From RECH01 sp964431105 (GTDB lineage Bacteria > Cyanobacteriota > Cyanobacteriia > RECH01), in the NCBI GenBank assembly GCA_964431105.1, contig CAYSIR010000009.1, forward strand, positions 1 to 35,251: a stretch of 35,251 nucleotides of DNA. The letters run 5' to 3'. The notes beneath the pieces were generated by a model. That model was given only the letters and a program-made list of their open reading frames with translations. It was not told the DNA's origin and searched no databases. Shown here piece by piece: positions 25,704-33,801 of the stretch. Each line of letters begins with the position of its first letter. Position 1 is the stretch's first letter. The position numbers and the translations under genes are program-made.

Positions 25704-26327
25704 ATGGCACACCGTTGGCATCATTTCACAGCAGCGCTCATCGTCCGGCTCTTTGCGACCTGGCGGCTTGTTCATCGCTCCTGGCTGCCAGCCGGGCTGC
25801 TAGGGGTCAGCATTCTACTGGGTATTCAGTTATCCAATGTTCGTTCCCCAGCGATCGCCCAATCCAGTCCAACCGTTGCACCGGCGGCTGAAATGTCTCC
25901 ACCGCCAACCGAAACTCTGCCCGCCCTGCCCGCCATTGGCACAGTCGATCCAGTTCCTGCCGACTACCACCTAGGGCAAGAGCGCTATCTAATGGCCTGC
26001 GGCAGTTGCCATGTGGCCCTGCCACCGGCCATCATGCCCAGTGAAACGTGGCGGCAACTGCTGCAAGATCCTCAACACTATGGCGTAGAGCTGCCGACCC
26101 TGTTGCTAACTCAGCAGATTCCGATATGGGAGTATCTGCGTGATTTTTCGCGCCCGTTGGATGTGGGTGAATCAGTGCCCTATCGTCTGAATACCTCTCG
26201 GTATTTTGCAGCCCTGCATCCCCAGGTTGACTTTGCAGCTCCGGTAACGGTAGAAAGCTGCATAACCTGTCATCCTTCTGCCCAATCGTACAACTACCGC
26301 CAACTCAGCGCTGAATGGCAAGACTAG
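25704..26327 (+). CDS. membrane-anchored or secreted dihaem cytochrome c, about 207 aa
   Basis: A small electron-transfer protein carrying two c-type haems, on the lumenal or periplasmic side. Two CxxCH haem-attachment motifs are visible: CGSCH (99-103) and CITCH (186-190). A hydrophobic stretch (AGLLGVSILLGIQL, about 30-44) acts as signal or anchor and is followed by a Pro-rich linker. The spacing of the two haem motifs and the intervening PSETWRQLLQDPQHYG fit the dihaem cytochrome c family. The redox partner is unknown. I chose ATG 25704, because the upstream frame has only a TTG (25674). It lies 258 bp before secA. Confidence 0.8.
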   Translation: MAHRWHHFTAALIVRLFATWRLVHRSWLPAGLLGVSILLGIQLSNVRSPAIAQSSPTVAPAAEMSPPPTETLPALPAIGTVDPVPADYHLGQERYLMACGSCHVALPPAIMPSETWRQLLQDPQHYGVELPTLLLTQQIPIWEYLRDFSRPLDVGESVPYRLNTSRYFAALHPQVDFAAPVTVESCITCHPSAQSYNYRQLSAEWQD

Positions 26328-26585
26328 CCCCGCCGCATTTCTGAAGTCCACGGGATAACCGCACTGCTCCGATGGGGGGCAAATGATAGGATGGGAATGC
26401 TGCGATGCAAGTGCAGGCGTTACACTGATGGATACTCTCATACGATCGCTCTAGATAGAATGGCGATCGCTCCCATTGCTCCAAAGTTTGCTGCCTTAAT
26501 CTAATTTTTAGGCCAGAGCAGAAAGCGATTGTGAGAGTGCGATCGCCGTCCTGCCGCCGTCTGACCGTCTTTAACCCAACCCGCT

Positions 26586-29501
26586 ATGTTCAAGAAACTG
26601 CTAGGCGACCCAAACGCACGCAAGCTGAAGAAATATCAGCCTGACGTTGTCGAAATTAATTTGCTCGAAGAAGACATCCAGGTTTTGTCGGACGACGACC
26701 TCAAGGCAAAAACGGATGAATTTCGGCAGCGAATTGAAAAGGGCGAATCGCTGGATTCGCTGCTCCCAGAAGCATTTGCTGTAGTGCGGGAAGCCGGGCG
26801 GCGCGTATTGGGAATGCGGCACTTTGATGTGCAGTTGATCGGCGGCATGGTGCTGCACGACGGTCAAATTGCAGAAATGAAAACCGGAGAAGGAAAAACC
26901 CTAGTCTCCACTCTGCCTGCCTACCTCAACGCATTGGAAGGAAAGGGCGTTCACATCATCACCGTGAACGATTACCTAGCCCGCCGGGATGCGGAATGGA
27001 TGGGGCAAGTCCACCGCTTTTTGGGACTGTCGGTAGGGCTGATTCAGCAGGGCATGAGTCCGGCAGAACGGCGTGAAAATTATGCCTGCGATATTACCTA
27101 CGGCACAAACAGCGAACTCGGATTTGATTACCTGCGGGACAACATGGCCACGTCCATGGCCGATGTTGTGCAGCGTCCGTTTAATTACTGCATCATCGAC
27201 GAAGTAGACTCGGTACTGATTGACGAAGCCCGCACGCCGCTGATTATTTCAGGGCAAGTTGAACGACCTAGCGAAAAATATGTCAAAGCGGCTGAGGTGG
27301 CGCGGTTCTTTAGTCAAGACAAGCAGGCTGCCCAGCGTAAATATGAGCAGAATCAGGCAGAAGCCGAACGGTTGCAGTCACAGGGCGATCGCGAGGCCGC
27401 AGCCGACTACTTCCGTGAAGCGCAAGCGGCAGAAGAGCAGATGGAATGGTATTACGAGGTAGACGAAAAAGCCCGTAATGTTCTGCTCTCTGATGAAGGC
27501 TTTATCAAAGCAGAAGAGTTATTAGGCGTTAAAGACCTATTTGATCCTGAAAATCCCTGGGCGCACTATATTTTTAATGCGATTAAAGCGAACGAACTGT
27601 TCATTAAAGATGTAAACTACATCGTTCGCGGTGACGAAATTGTGATTGTGGATGAGTTCACGGGTCGCGTGATGCCGGGACGGCGGTGGAGCGATGGCTT
27701 GCACCAGGCGATCGAAGCGAAGGAATCGGTGGACATTCAGCCCGAAACTCAAACCCTGGCGACGATTACTTACCAAAACTTCTTCCTGCTGTATCCTAAG
27801 CTAGCTGGGATGACCGGAACCGCTAAGACAGAAGAGGCGGAGTTTGAAAAGATTTACAGCCTGGAAGTGACGGTGATTCCGACCAACCGTCCTACTCAGC
27901 GTCAGGACTTGTCGGACGAGGTCTACAAAACAGAAGATGCAAAGTGGCGGGCGATCGCACGGGAATGTGCTGAAATGAACGAACGCGGTCGTCCGGTGCT
28001 GGTTGGAACCACCAGTGTGGAAAAATCAGAGCTACTCTCGAATTTGCTGGATGAGCAAAAAGTTCCCCACAGCTTGCTAAATGCCAAACCCGAAAATGTG
28101 GAGCGGGAGTCAGAAATCGTAGCGCAAGCGGGACGAAAGGGAACCGTGACCATCGCCACCAACATGGCGGGACGGGGCACCGACATTATTCTTGGTGGTA
28201 ACTCGGACTACATGGCGCGGCTGAAGGTTCGGGAATATTTCATGCCCCGTATTGCTGAACCTGAAGATGACGATTCGCTATCTATTACAAAGGTGATAGC
28301 TGGAGGGCGCAAAGGTGGGCAAGGCTTCACACCGGGCAAGAAGACGAAAACCTGGAAAGCCTCACCTCAAATTTTTCCGACGGTGCTATCTCAGGAAGCC
28401 GAAGCCGCTTTGAAGGAAGCCGTGGATGTTGCGGTGCAAACCTATGGGGAGCGATCGCTCCCAGAACTGAAAGCCGAAGATATGATTGCTACGGCTTCTG
28501 AAAAAGCGCCAACAGAAGACCCAGTCATCCTCAAACTCCGGGACGCTTGTTCGCTGGTGCGATTGGAATATGAAAAGTACACCCATGCCGAACATCAGGA
28601 AGTGATTGAGTTGGGCGGGCTGCACGTCATTGGCACGGAACGGCACGAATCGCGCCGGATTGATAACCAACTGCGCGGCCGGGCTGGCCGGCAGGGCGAC
28701 CCCGGCTCCACCAAATTCTTCCTGAGTTTGCAAGATAGCCTGCTGCGGATTTTTGGGGGCGATCGCGTTGCTAGCCTGATGAATGCGTTCCGGGTAGAAG
28801 AAGATATGCCGATCGCATCGGGAATGTTGACGCGATCGCTTGAAGGCGCACAGAAAAAAGTCGAAACCTACTACTACGACATCCGCAAACAGGTGTTTGA
28901 ATACGACGAAGTGATGAACAATCAGCGTCGAGCCATCTATGCGGAACGTCGGCGAGTGCTGGAAGGGCTAGACCTAAAAGAGCAGGTGATTGGGTATGCT
29001 GAGCGCACAATGGATGACATTGTGGATGCGTATGTGAACCCAGACCTGCCGCCGGAAGAATGGGATTTGCAAAGCTTGGTAGGCAAGGTGAAGGAATTTG
29101 TCTACCTGCTGCGCGACATGGAGCCAGAGCAAATTGAAGACCTATCAATGGGCGAAATGAAAACCTTCTTGCATGAGCAGGTTCGCATTGCTTACGACAT
29201 GAAAGAAGCGCAGGTGGATCAGATTCAGTCGGGGCTAATGCGGCAAGCCGAGCGGTTCTTCATTTTGCAACAAATTGATACCCTCTGGCGGGAACACTTG
29301 CAGCAGATGGATGCCCTACGCGAATCGGTGGGGCTGCGTGGCTATGGACAAAAAGATCCATTGCTTGAGTATAAGAGTGAGGGCTATGAGCTATTTTTGG
29401 AAATGATGACCTCCATTCGTCGGAATGTGGTCTACTCATTATTCCAGTTTCAGCCGCAGGTGCAGCCGTCTACGGCTAAGAAGTCGTCTGAAGTAGTTTA
29501 G
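26586..29501 (+). CDS. secA: preprotein translocase ATPase SecA
   Basis: SecA drives post-translational export through SecYEG at the plasma and thylakoid membranes. The DEAD motor is complete: Walker A MKTGEGKTL (98-106), DEVDSVLIDEARTPL (Walker B region), the preprotein cross-linking part, TTSVEKSE, NMAGRGTDIILGG and HVIGTERHESRRIDNQLRGR. A long insertion before the last motif, with Lys-rich and acidic parts, is typical of cyanobacterial and plastid SecA. The 971-residue protein ends in KKSSEVV and lacks the C-terminal zinc/SecB-binding motif (CxCxSGKK type), also usual in cyanobacteria. The RibD-type gene begins 1 base after its stop. Confidence 0.97.
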   Translation: MFKKLLGDPNARKLKKYQPDVVEINLLEEDIQVLSDDDLKAKTDEFRQRIEKGESLDSLLPEAFAVVREAGRRVLGMRHFDVQLIGGMVLHDGQIAEMKTGEGKTLVSTLPAYLNALEGKGVHIITVNDYLARRDAEWMGQVHRFLGLSVGLIQQGMSPAERRENYACDITYGTNSELGFDYLRDNMATSMADVVQRPFNYCIIDEVDSVLIDEARTPLIISGQVERPSEKYVKAAEVARFFSQDKQAAQRKYEQNQAEAERLQSQGDREAAADYFREAQAAEEQMEWYYEVDEKARNVLLSDEGFIKAEELLGVKDLFDPENPWAHYIFNAIKANELFIKDVNYIVRGDEIVIVDEFTGRVMPGRRWSDGLHQAIEAKESVDIQPETQTLATITYQNFFLLYPKLAGMTGTAKTEEAEFEKIYSLEVTVIPTNRPTQRQDLSDEVYKTEDAKWRAIARECAEMNERGRPVLVGTTSVEKSELLSNLLDEQKVPHSLLNAKPENVERESEIVAQAGRKGTVTIATNMAGRGTDIILGGNSDYMARLKVREYFMPRIAEPEDDDSLSITKVIAGGRKGGQGFTPGKKTKTWKASPQIFPTVLSQEAEAALKEAVDVAVQTYGERSLPELKAEDMIATASEKAPTEDPVILKLRDACSLVRLEYEKYTHAEHQEVIELGGLHVIGTERHESRRIDNQLRGRAGRQGDPGSTKFFLSLQDSLLRIFGGDRVASLMNAFRVEEDMPIASGMLTRSLEGAQKKVETYYYDIRKQVFEYDEVMNNQRRAIYAERRRVLEGLDLKEQVIGYAERTMDDIVDAYVNPDLPPEEWDLQSLVGKVKEFVYLLRDMEPEQIEDLSMGEMKTFLHEQVRIAYDMKEAQVDQIQSGLMRQAERFFILQQIDTLWREHLQQMDALRESVGLRGYGQKDPLLEYKSEGYELFLEMMTSIRRNVVYSLFQFQPQVQPSTAKKSSEVV

Positions 29502-29502
29502 C

Positions 29503-30192
29503 GTGCGCCCGCACACAACGCTGGTGTTGGCGATGAGTGCTGATGGCAAAATTGCCGATGGTGCGCGATCGCCGGCTCGGTTTGGGTCAACGCGCGATCG
29601 CCAACACCTAGAAACCCAGATTGCTCAAGCCGATGCTTTTCTGTTTGGTGCCTCTACGCTGCGAGCTTACGGCACAACGCTACAACTGCGCCAGCCCCAG
29701 CTCCTCAACGAGCGCCAACAGCGCGGGCAACCGCCCCAACCCATCCATATTGTTTGCTCCCAGTCTGGGCAACTGAACCCCAGCGATCGCTTTTTTGCAC
29801 AACCCGTACCGCGCTGGCTGTTGACCAATCAGCATGGAGCGACTCAGTGGCGCGATCGCCCAGCCTTTGACCGGATTATCATCGCTTCTGAGGGCGATGT
29901 TCCGTTGTTGAATCTATCCGCCGCGCTAGAGCAGTTAGGGCAATGGGGCATTCGCTCCCTTGTCATTGGCGGCGGCGGCGGACTGGTAGCCAGCCTGTTT
30001 GATGCTCACCTCATCGATGAGATATGGCTAACCGTTTGCCCCATGTGGCTAGGGGGTGCCCATGCGCCGACTCCAATGGATGGTGCTGGCTATCTACAAA
30101 CCCATGCCCCGCGCTTGCAACTACTGTCCGCCGAGGCGATCGCCGATGAAGTGTTCTTGCATTACCGTGTAGCACCATTGCCCCCAGCCTGA
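29503..30192 (+). CDS. RibD C-terminal-domain (dihydrofolate-reductase-like) reductase, 229 aa
   Basis: The fold is that of the riboflavin-pathway reductase domain, which reduces the ribosyl of a pyrimidine intermediate with NADPH; the deaminase half is absent, so the protein is a stand-alone reductase-like enzyme. Features: TTLVLAMSADGKIAD (residues 5-19), SPARFGSTRDRQHL and DAFLFGASTLRAYG (39-56), and the nucleotide-binding SLVIGGGGGLVASLF with LIDEIWLTVCPMWLGG. The GTG start at 29503 lies one base after the secA stop, so it is likely translationally linked, and co-transcription with secA is probable. The exact substrate is uncertain. Confidence 0.85.
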   Translation: MRPHTTLVLAMSADGKIADGARSPARFGSTRDRQHLETQIAQADAFLFGASTLRAYGTTLQLRQPQLLNERQQRGQPPQPIHIVCSQSGQLNPSDRFFAQPVPRWLLTNQHGATQWRDRPAFDRIIIASEGDVPLLNLSAALEQLGQWGIRSLVIGGGGGLVASLFDAHLIDEIWLTVCPMWLGGAHAPTPMDGAGYLQTHAPRLQLLSAEAIADEVFLHYRVAPLPPA

Positions 30193-30204
30193 CCCATGCC
30201 CCGT

Positions 30205-30342
30205 TTGGTTGAGCTATCCATGATGCAGATCTCGCTGAAACCCGCAGTCTTCGTTTTTGAACCGAGGACTCTGAGTGGTTGCGAGAAGGGGGATGAGGCA
30301 AAAGGTCTAGCGATGTTTGCGTCATGCATGGGCTTGGTTGAG
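30205..30342 (+). repeat. repeat A, copy 6, with 9-bp flanking direct repeats
   Basis: The element is 30214-30333 (120 bp), starting CTATCCATGATGCAG and ending GCGTCATGCATGGGC. TTGGTTGAG stands before it (30205-30213) and after it (30334-30342). The terminal hairpin reads GGCAAA...GTTTGC with loop core GTCTAGCGA, and is imperfect. Its right end has lost the GGATAG part. Confidence 0.85.
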
Positions 30343-30435
30343 AAGGTGGGGCGATCGCAAAATGATCCTGACTGGATGAGCCATGGCTTGAAAATCCCCA
30401 AGAGCGATCGCCGGAACTCTTTGATAAATCTTGGG

Positions 30436-30570
30436 TCATAGCTCATCAGAGTTGCCGCAGGGTTCATCGATCATTGCAACCGGCTGGCGGTGAATGCCCC
30501 GCGCAATTCGGTAGGATGATTCCAGTTCTAATATCAGTCGGTCAATGGAGCCATCCCACGACTGATGCAT
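30436..30570 (-). CDS. possible small protein, 44 aa (52 aa with a TTG start)
   Basis: A short open frame that ends at TGA 30436-30438. The translation from ATG 30570 begins MHQSWDGSIDRLILELESSY and continues RIARGIHRQPVAMIDEP. It has the hydrophobic/charged spacing of an amphipathic helix and no low-complexity bias. A TTG at 30592-30594 would extend it by eight residues; a stop lies just before. No Shine-Dalgarno was seen and the family is unknown. It could also be a fragment of a lost gene. Confidence 0.3.
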   Translation of the reverse strand: MHQSWDGSIDRLILELESSYRIARGIHRQPVAMIDEPCGNSDEL

Positions 30571-30713
30571 CAGAATGGTATGGCAACCGTTCAACCGCTA
30601 CATCATGCCGCCATAGCAATGACAGGATAAGGCGACGTTTGTGTTAAGCGCGGAGTGCGACGTTGAGCAGAGCGCGGCTTTGAAGGAACAAATGAGCCTA
30701 ACTTGCACGTGTT

Positions 30714-30797
30714 GGGCGTTGCTGAATAGCAGGATGAATCAGAACGACGTTTCAATTCATTCAACTCTAAAATTCATCCCCGGAATCAGCAGTGCCC
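30714..30797 (+). repeat. repeat B, copy 2 (about 84 bp)
   Basis: GGGCGTTGCTGAAT at the left faces GGAATCAGCAGTGCCC at the right, an imperfect inverted repeat. The centre shares GGATGAATCAGAAC-like and CTAAAATTCATCCCC-like blocks with the copy at 5973-6054. No coding. Confidence 0.7.
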
Positions 30798-30944
30798 AAA
30801 TGCTACGGGGCTTGAGTTGGATGATTCGGTGCATCAGGTTCAGGACGAATTGCGGTCAAAGATTAACGCATTGACTACCTGACCGATGCGTTGCCCATTG
30901 AGAACCGTCGATTTTCAGTTAGATAGTTGTAACTAGGAGTAGGT

Positions 30945-31733
30945 ATGAAATCACTAATTCGTTGGAGCGCTGCGTTGGGCGTGTTTGCTGGCACGGTTAT
31001 CGGCACGATGATGTCGGGCAATCTTGCAGCCTTTGCACTGAGCCAGCAACAAATTCTAGAACGATTGCGCTCGGTTCCCGTGTTTACAATTACTGACGAG
31101 AATGGTTCTCCCTTGGTCGCTGCGCCAGAGAGTGCGGCTGATGGTGCAGCGGTTGGCGCTCCAGTGGCGGGGGTATTCATCAGCCAGGATGATGCCGAAA
31201 ACTTTTTGAACAATTTGCGATCGCAAAGTCCATCATTAGTTGAAGATGTGCAGGTTGTGCCGGTGTCGTTGGCGGAAGTGTATCAACTGGCGGTCACGAG
31301 TCAAGAATCCAATGCTGGGCTAGAGTTTGTGTTTGTGCCCATGATTGATGAAGTTGAATCCGCCGTGATGCTGCTGCAATCCCAGGGCTATGATGTAGAT
31401 GAATTTGAAGGCGTTCCCTTATTTATTGCGCGATCGCTAGAAGGAGAGGGTGGATTTTTGACCGTTGAATCGGGTGCTGTCAACCCAGACGGCACGCCGA
31501 CTGGCGCACAAGAGCAATTTATCCCTATCTTCTTTGAGCAGGTACAAATTGAATCCATGCTGTCGCGCTTATCTGAGGTGCAGCCAAGCTTAGCGAGTAC
31601 GGTTGAAGTTCAGGTTATTAATCTGGAAGGGCTGATCGAAACGTTGCAAACCAGCGATAATGATGAGCTAAACCGTATCTTGCTCATTCCACCCACCGAA
31701 TCACTACAGTATCTGCAAGGGTCGCCCCAGTAG
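30945..31733 (+). CDS. Tic22-family protein, 262 aa
   Basis: Homologue of plastid Tic22, which in cyanobacteria is a periplasmic/thylakoid-associated protein linked to outer-membrane biogenesis and protein transport. A signal peptide is visible (residues 1-31, core WSAALGVFAGTVIGTMM, cleavage-type AAFA), then QQILERLRSVPVFTITDENG (35-54) and a mature Tic22 core with VAGVFISQDDAENFLNNLR and PLFIARSLEGEGGFLTVESG. AGGAG (30935-30939) lies five bases before the ATG, a strong ribosome binding site. It may precede prmC in an operon (62 bp apart). Confidence 0.92.
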   Translation: MKSLIRWSAALGVFAGTVIGTMMSGNLAAFALSQQQILERLRSVPVFTITDENGSPLVAAPESAADGAAVGAPVAGVFISQDDAENFLNNLRSQSPSLVEDVQVVPVSLAEVYQLAVTSQESNAGLEFVFVPMIDEVESAVMLLQSQGYDVDEFEGVPLFIARSLEGEGGFLTVESGAVNPDGTPTGAQEQFIPIFFEQVQIESMLSRLSEVQPSLASTVEVQVINLEGLIETLQTSDNDELNRILLIPPTESLQYLQGSPQ

Positions 31734-31795
31734 CATAATGCCTCTGGGTCATAGGTTCAGCAGCCGATAACCAATTCCATAGGATAAGAATACTA

Positions 31796-32749
31796 ATGCG
31801 CGATCGCCCGTCTCCTCTTTTTACCTCTGAGATAAGCGATCGCGCATCGTTTGTGGTAGCGGGTCGTCAATTGTGGGATTGGTGGCAGTTGGCCCAGCAG
31901 CAGGCGATCGCGGCTGAGGTGCCGGTATATGAGCTGGAATGGCTGCTGGATGCCCTTTGCGGAATTGACCGACTGGCGCTGAGGCTGGGTTCATTCAAGC
32001 ATCAGCCCACAGTCGAACTGCCGCTGTCTTTGATGGAACTGGATGCACGGTGGCAACAGCGCTGGCGCGATCGCGTTCCAGTCCAGTACTTAGCTGGAGT
32101 TGTGAACTGGCGTCATTTATCGCTGGTGGTGTCGCCTGCGGTGCTGATTCCCCGACCTGAGACGGAGCATATCATTGATGAAATTGCGGCGATCGCCCAG
32201 CATTCCCCACGCCTAGCTGAAGGACGATGGCTCGATCTTGGCACAGGCAGCGGGGCGATCGCCATCGGTCTGGCTACGGTTTTGCCCAACGCTACCATTT
32301 ACGCCGTAGACATCAGTGCCGAGGCACTAGCGATCGCCCAGCAAAATGCGCGACGATGTCAGGTAAGCGATCGCATTCACTTTTGCCACGGTTCCTGGTT
32401 CAATGCACTGCCGGATAACTTACGGCAGTCTACGGGATGGTTGAGCGGCATGGTGTCCAACCCGCCCTACATTCCCACAGCGGATCTCAACACCCTACAG
32501 CCCGAAGTACAACGGCATGAACCGCATTTAGCGCTGGATGGTGGCTTCGACGGTCTAGACTGTATTCGTCATCTGGCGGCGATCGCCCCTCAGCATCTCA
32601 TGCCCGGCGGCATCTGGCTCACCGAAATGATGGCTGGTCAAGCAGCAGCAGTACGGGCAATTCTTGATCAGACCGGCCATTACCGCGATATTCAAACCCG
32701 GCGTGATTTAGCCAACATTGAACGGTTTACCCTAGCGGTTTGTCGGTAA
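31796..32749 (+). CDS. prmC: PrmC, peptide-release-factor glutamine N5-methyltransferase
   Basis: PrmC (HemK) methylates the Gln of the GGQ motif of release factors RF1/RF2, using SAM, in the cytosol. The 317-residue length and order of motifs fit: an N-terminal helical part with PVQYLAGVVNWRHL (95-108), LIPRPETEHIIDE (117-129), the SAM loop LDLGTGSGAIAIGLA (146-160), and SNPPYIPTADL (221-231), whose NPPY is the substrate-Gln signature. The ATG at 31796 is preceded by a weak AGGATAAG. The start is 62 bp after the Tic22 stop. Confidence 0.96.
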   Translation: MRDRPSPLFTSEISDRASFVVAGRQLWDWWQLAQQQAIAAEVPVYELEWLLDALCGIDRLALRLGSFKHQPTVELPLSLMELDARWQQRWRDRVPVQYLAGVVNWRHLSLVVSPAVLIPRPETEHIIDEIAAIAQHSPRLAEGRWLDLGTGSGAIAIGLATVLPNATIYAVDISAEALAIAQQNARRCQVSDRIHFCHGSWFNALPDNLRQSTGWLSGMVSNPPYIPTADLNTLQPEVQRHEPHLALDGGFDGLDCIRHLAAIAPQHLMPGGIWLTEMMAGQAAAVRAILDQTGHYRDIQTRRDLANIERFTLAVCR

Positions 32750-32796
32750 TGAATGTGTCGGCTAGGCTCTTTCTGCACGATAGTGATTCCGCCTGG

Positions 32797-32835
32797 ATTG
32801 TAAGAGAGTCCTCCCGCAGGCATCCCTCTCACAGA
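32797..32835 (-). repeat. partial inverted copy of repeat C
   Basis: CCGCAGGCATCC (32814-32825) is an exact inverted match to GGATGCCTGCGG (32896-32907) inside repeat C, and the neighbouring bases (GAGAG against CTCTC types) also agree. It is the interior of the element in opposite orientation, without its ends. Confidence 0.55.
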
Positions 32836-32867
32836 ACTGATTTTATTCACCAATCGGTTGTCTGTCA

Positions 32868-32960
32868 TATAGCAATCCTATTTGGATTGTGAGAAGGATG
32901 CCTGCGGAATCATTCTCACAACAACCATTCTCACTTCACAACTCATTTAGGATTGCTATA
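32868..32960 (+). repeat. repeat C: 93-bp MITE with TATAGCAATCC ends
   Basis: The left end TATAGCAATCCTATTTGG and the right end (read inverted) TATAGCAATCCTAAATGAG form a terminal inverted repeat of about 25 bp with few mismatches. The ends begin with TA, as expected of IS630/Tc1-type target sites. Only one full copy is in this window. Confidence 0.8.
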
Positions 32961-33180
32961 GCAATAGGTGGGTGAGTTAGGACAACTTTAGTCGTCATTC
33001 CCATGCAAACGTGAATCCAGAAACCCCATAACGTCCTAATCAACCCTCTCACTGCTTGGTCAGGATTATGCGACGCGCTGTGCCCAAAATCCTGCCCCAT
33101 GAAGGACGACTGTTTCGTTTTTTCGTTTTAAGTAGGGCTGCATCTGCTCCTATCATTTGACATAATCAGTGTCATTGTTG

Positions 33181-33801
33181 ATGGATGATTGTTTTGCTGC
33201 CATGCCTAGAGTTCCCTTCCCTGAATTTATTCGTGGCGCACAGCACCACATTGTTACCTTTCCGACGGATACGGTTCCAGCACTAGCAGCCCAGCCTGAA
33301 AATGCTAAGCTCTTGTTTCAGGCGAAGCAGCGCAGCCCCCAAAAGTCGGTGATCATGATGGCGGCAGATGCTAGTGATCTGTGGGGATATGTGGTGGGCA
33401 GTGAGCCTGATTTACTCTACTGGCAGGAGGTAAGCCAACAGCACTGGCCCGGCGCGCTGACGTTGGTTTTACCAGCCAGCGATCGAGTGCCTCGCGATAT
33501 GAACCCACTGACACCGGATACGATTGGTCTGCGTGTGCCCAATAGCGCGATCGCCCGCCATGTTCTAGCGCAAACCGGGCCGCTGGCGACTACGAGCGCT
33601 AATTTATCTGGACAGCCAGCGCTACAAACGCTGACTGAAATTGAAGCCGCCTTTCCGGATGCACTGATGCTCGTAGATGATGATTTGCGATCGCTCGGCT
33701 ATGAACCAATGCAGCGCCATCAATCGGGTCTGCCGTCCACCGTGGCTGAATGGAACGGTTCAAGCTGGAATATCTTACGCCAGGGTGGGGTGTGCCTTTA
33801 G
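33181..33801 (+). CDS. L-threonylcarbamoyladenylate synthase (TsaC/Sua5/YrdC family), 206 aa
   Basis: The enzyme makes threonylcarbamoyl-AMP from threonine, bicarbonate and ATP for t6A modification of ANN-decoding tRNAs. The YrdC core is visible: FPTDTVPALAAQPEN (about 26-40), KQRSPQKSVIMMA, HWPGALTLVLPAS, TIGLRVPNS and ATTSANLSGQPA. No Sua5-type C-terminal extension is present, so this is the single-domain TsaC type. The frame allows GTG 33169 or ATG 33181 or 33202, with no ribosome binding site to decide. Its last 27 bp overlap the 3' end of the ABC ATPase gene on the opposite strand. Confidence 0.92.
   Translation: MDDCFAAMPRVPFPEFIRGAQHHIVTFPTDTVPALAAQPENAKLLFQAKQRSPQKSVIMMAADASDLWGYVVGSEPDLLYWQEVSQQHWPGALTLVLPASDRVPRDMNPLTPDTIGLRVPNSAIARHVLAQTGPLATTSANLSGQPALQTLTEIEAAFPDALMLVDDDLRSLGYEPMQRHQSGLPSTVAEWNGSSWNILRQGGVCL

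Larger units (their letters stand above)
30193..30944. other. 752-bp spacer with two repeats and a possible small ORF
   Basis: Contains repeat A copy 6 (30214-30333), a possible small minus-strand ORF (30436-30570) and repeat B copy 2 (30714-30797). Other open frames are shadows without start or motif. Confidence 0.6.
32750..33180. other. 431-bp spacer containing repeat C
   Basis: It contains repeat C (32868-32960) and an inverted partial of it (about 32797-32835). Outside these I see no gene. The stretch 32970-33180 shows no clear feature. Confidence 0.5.
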
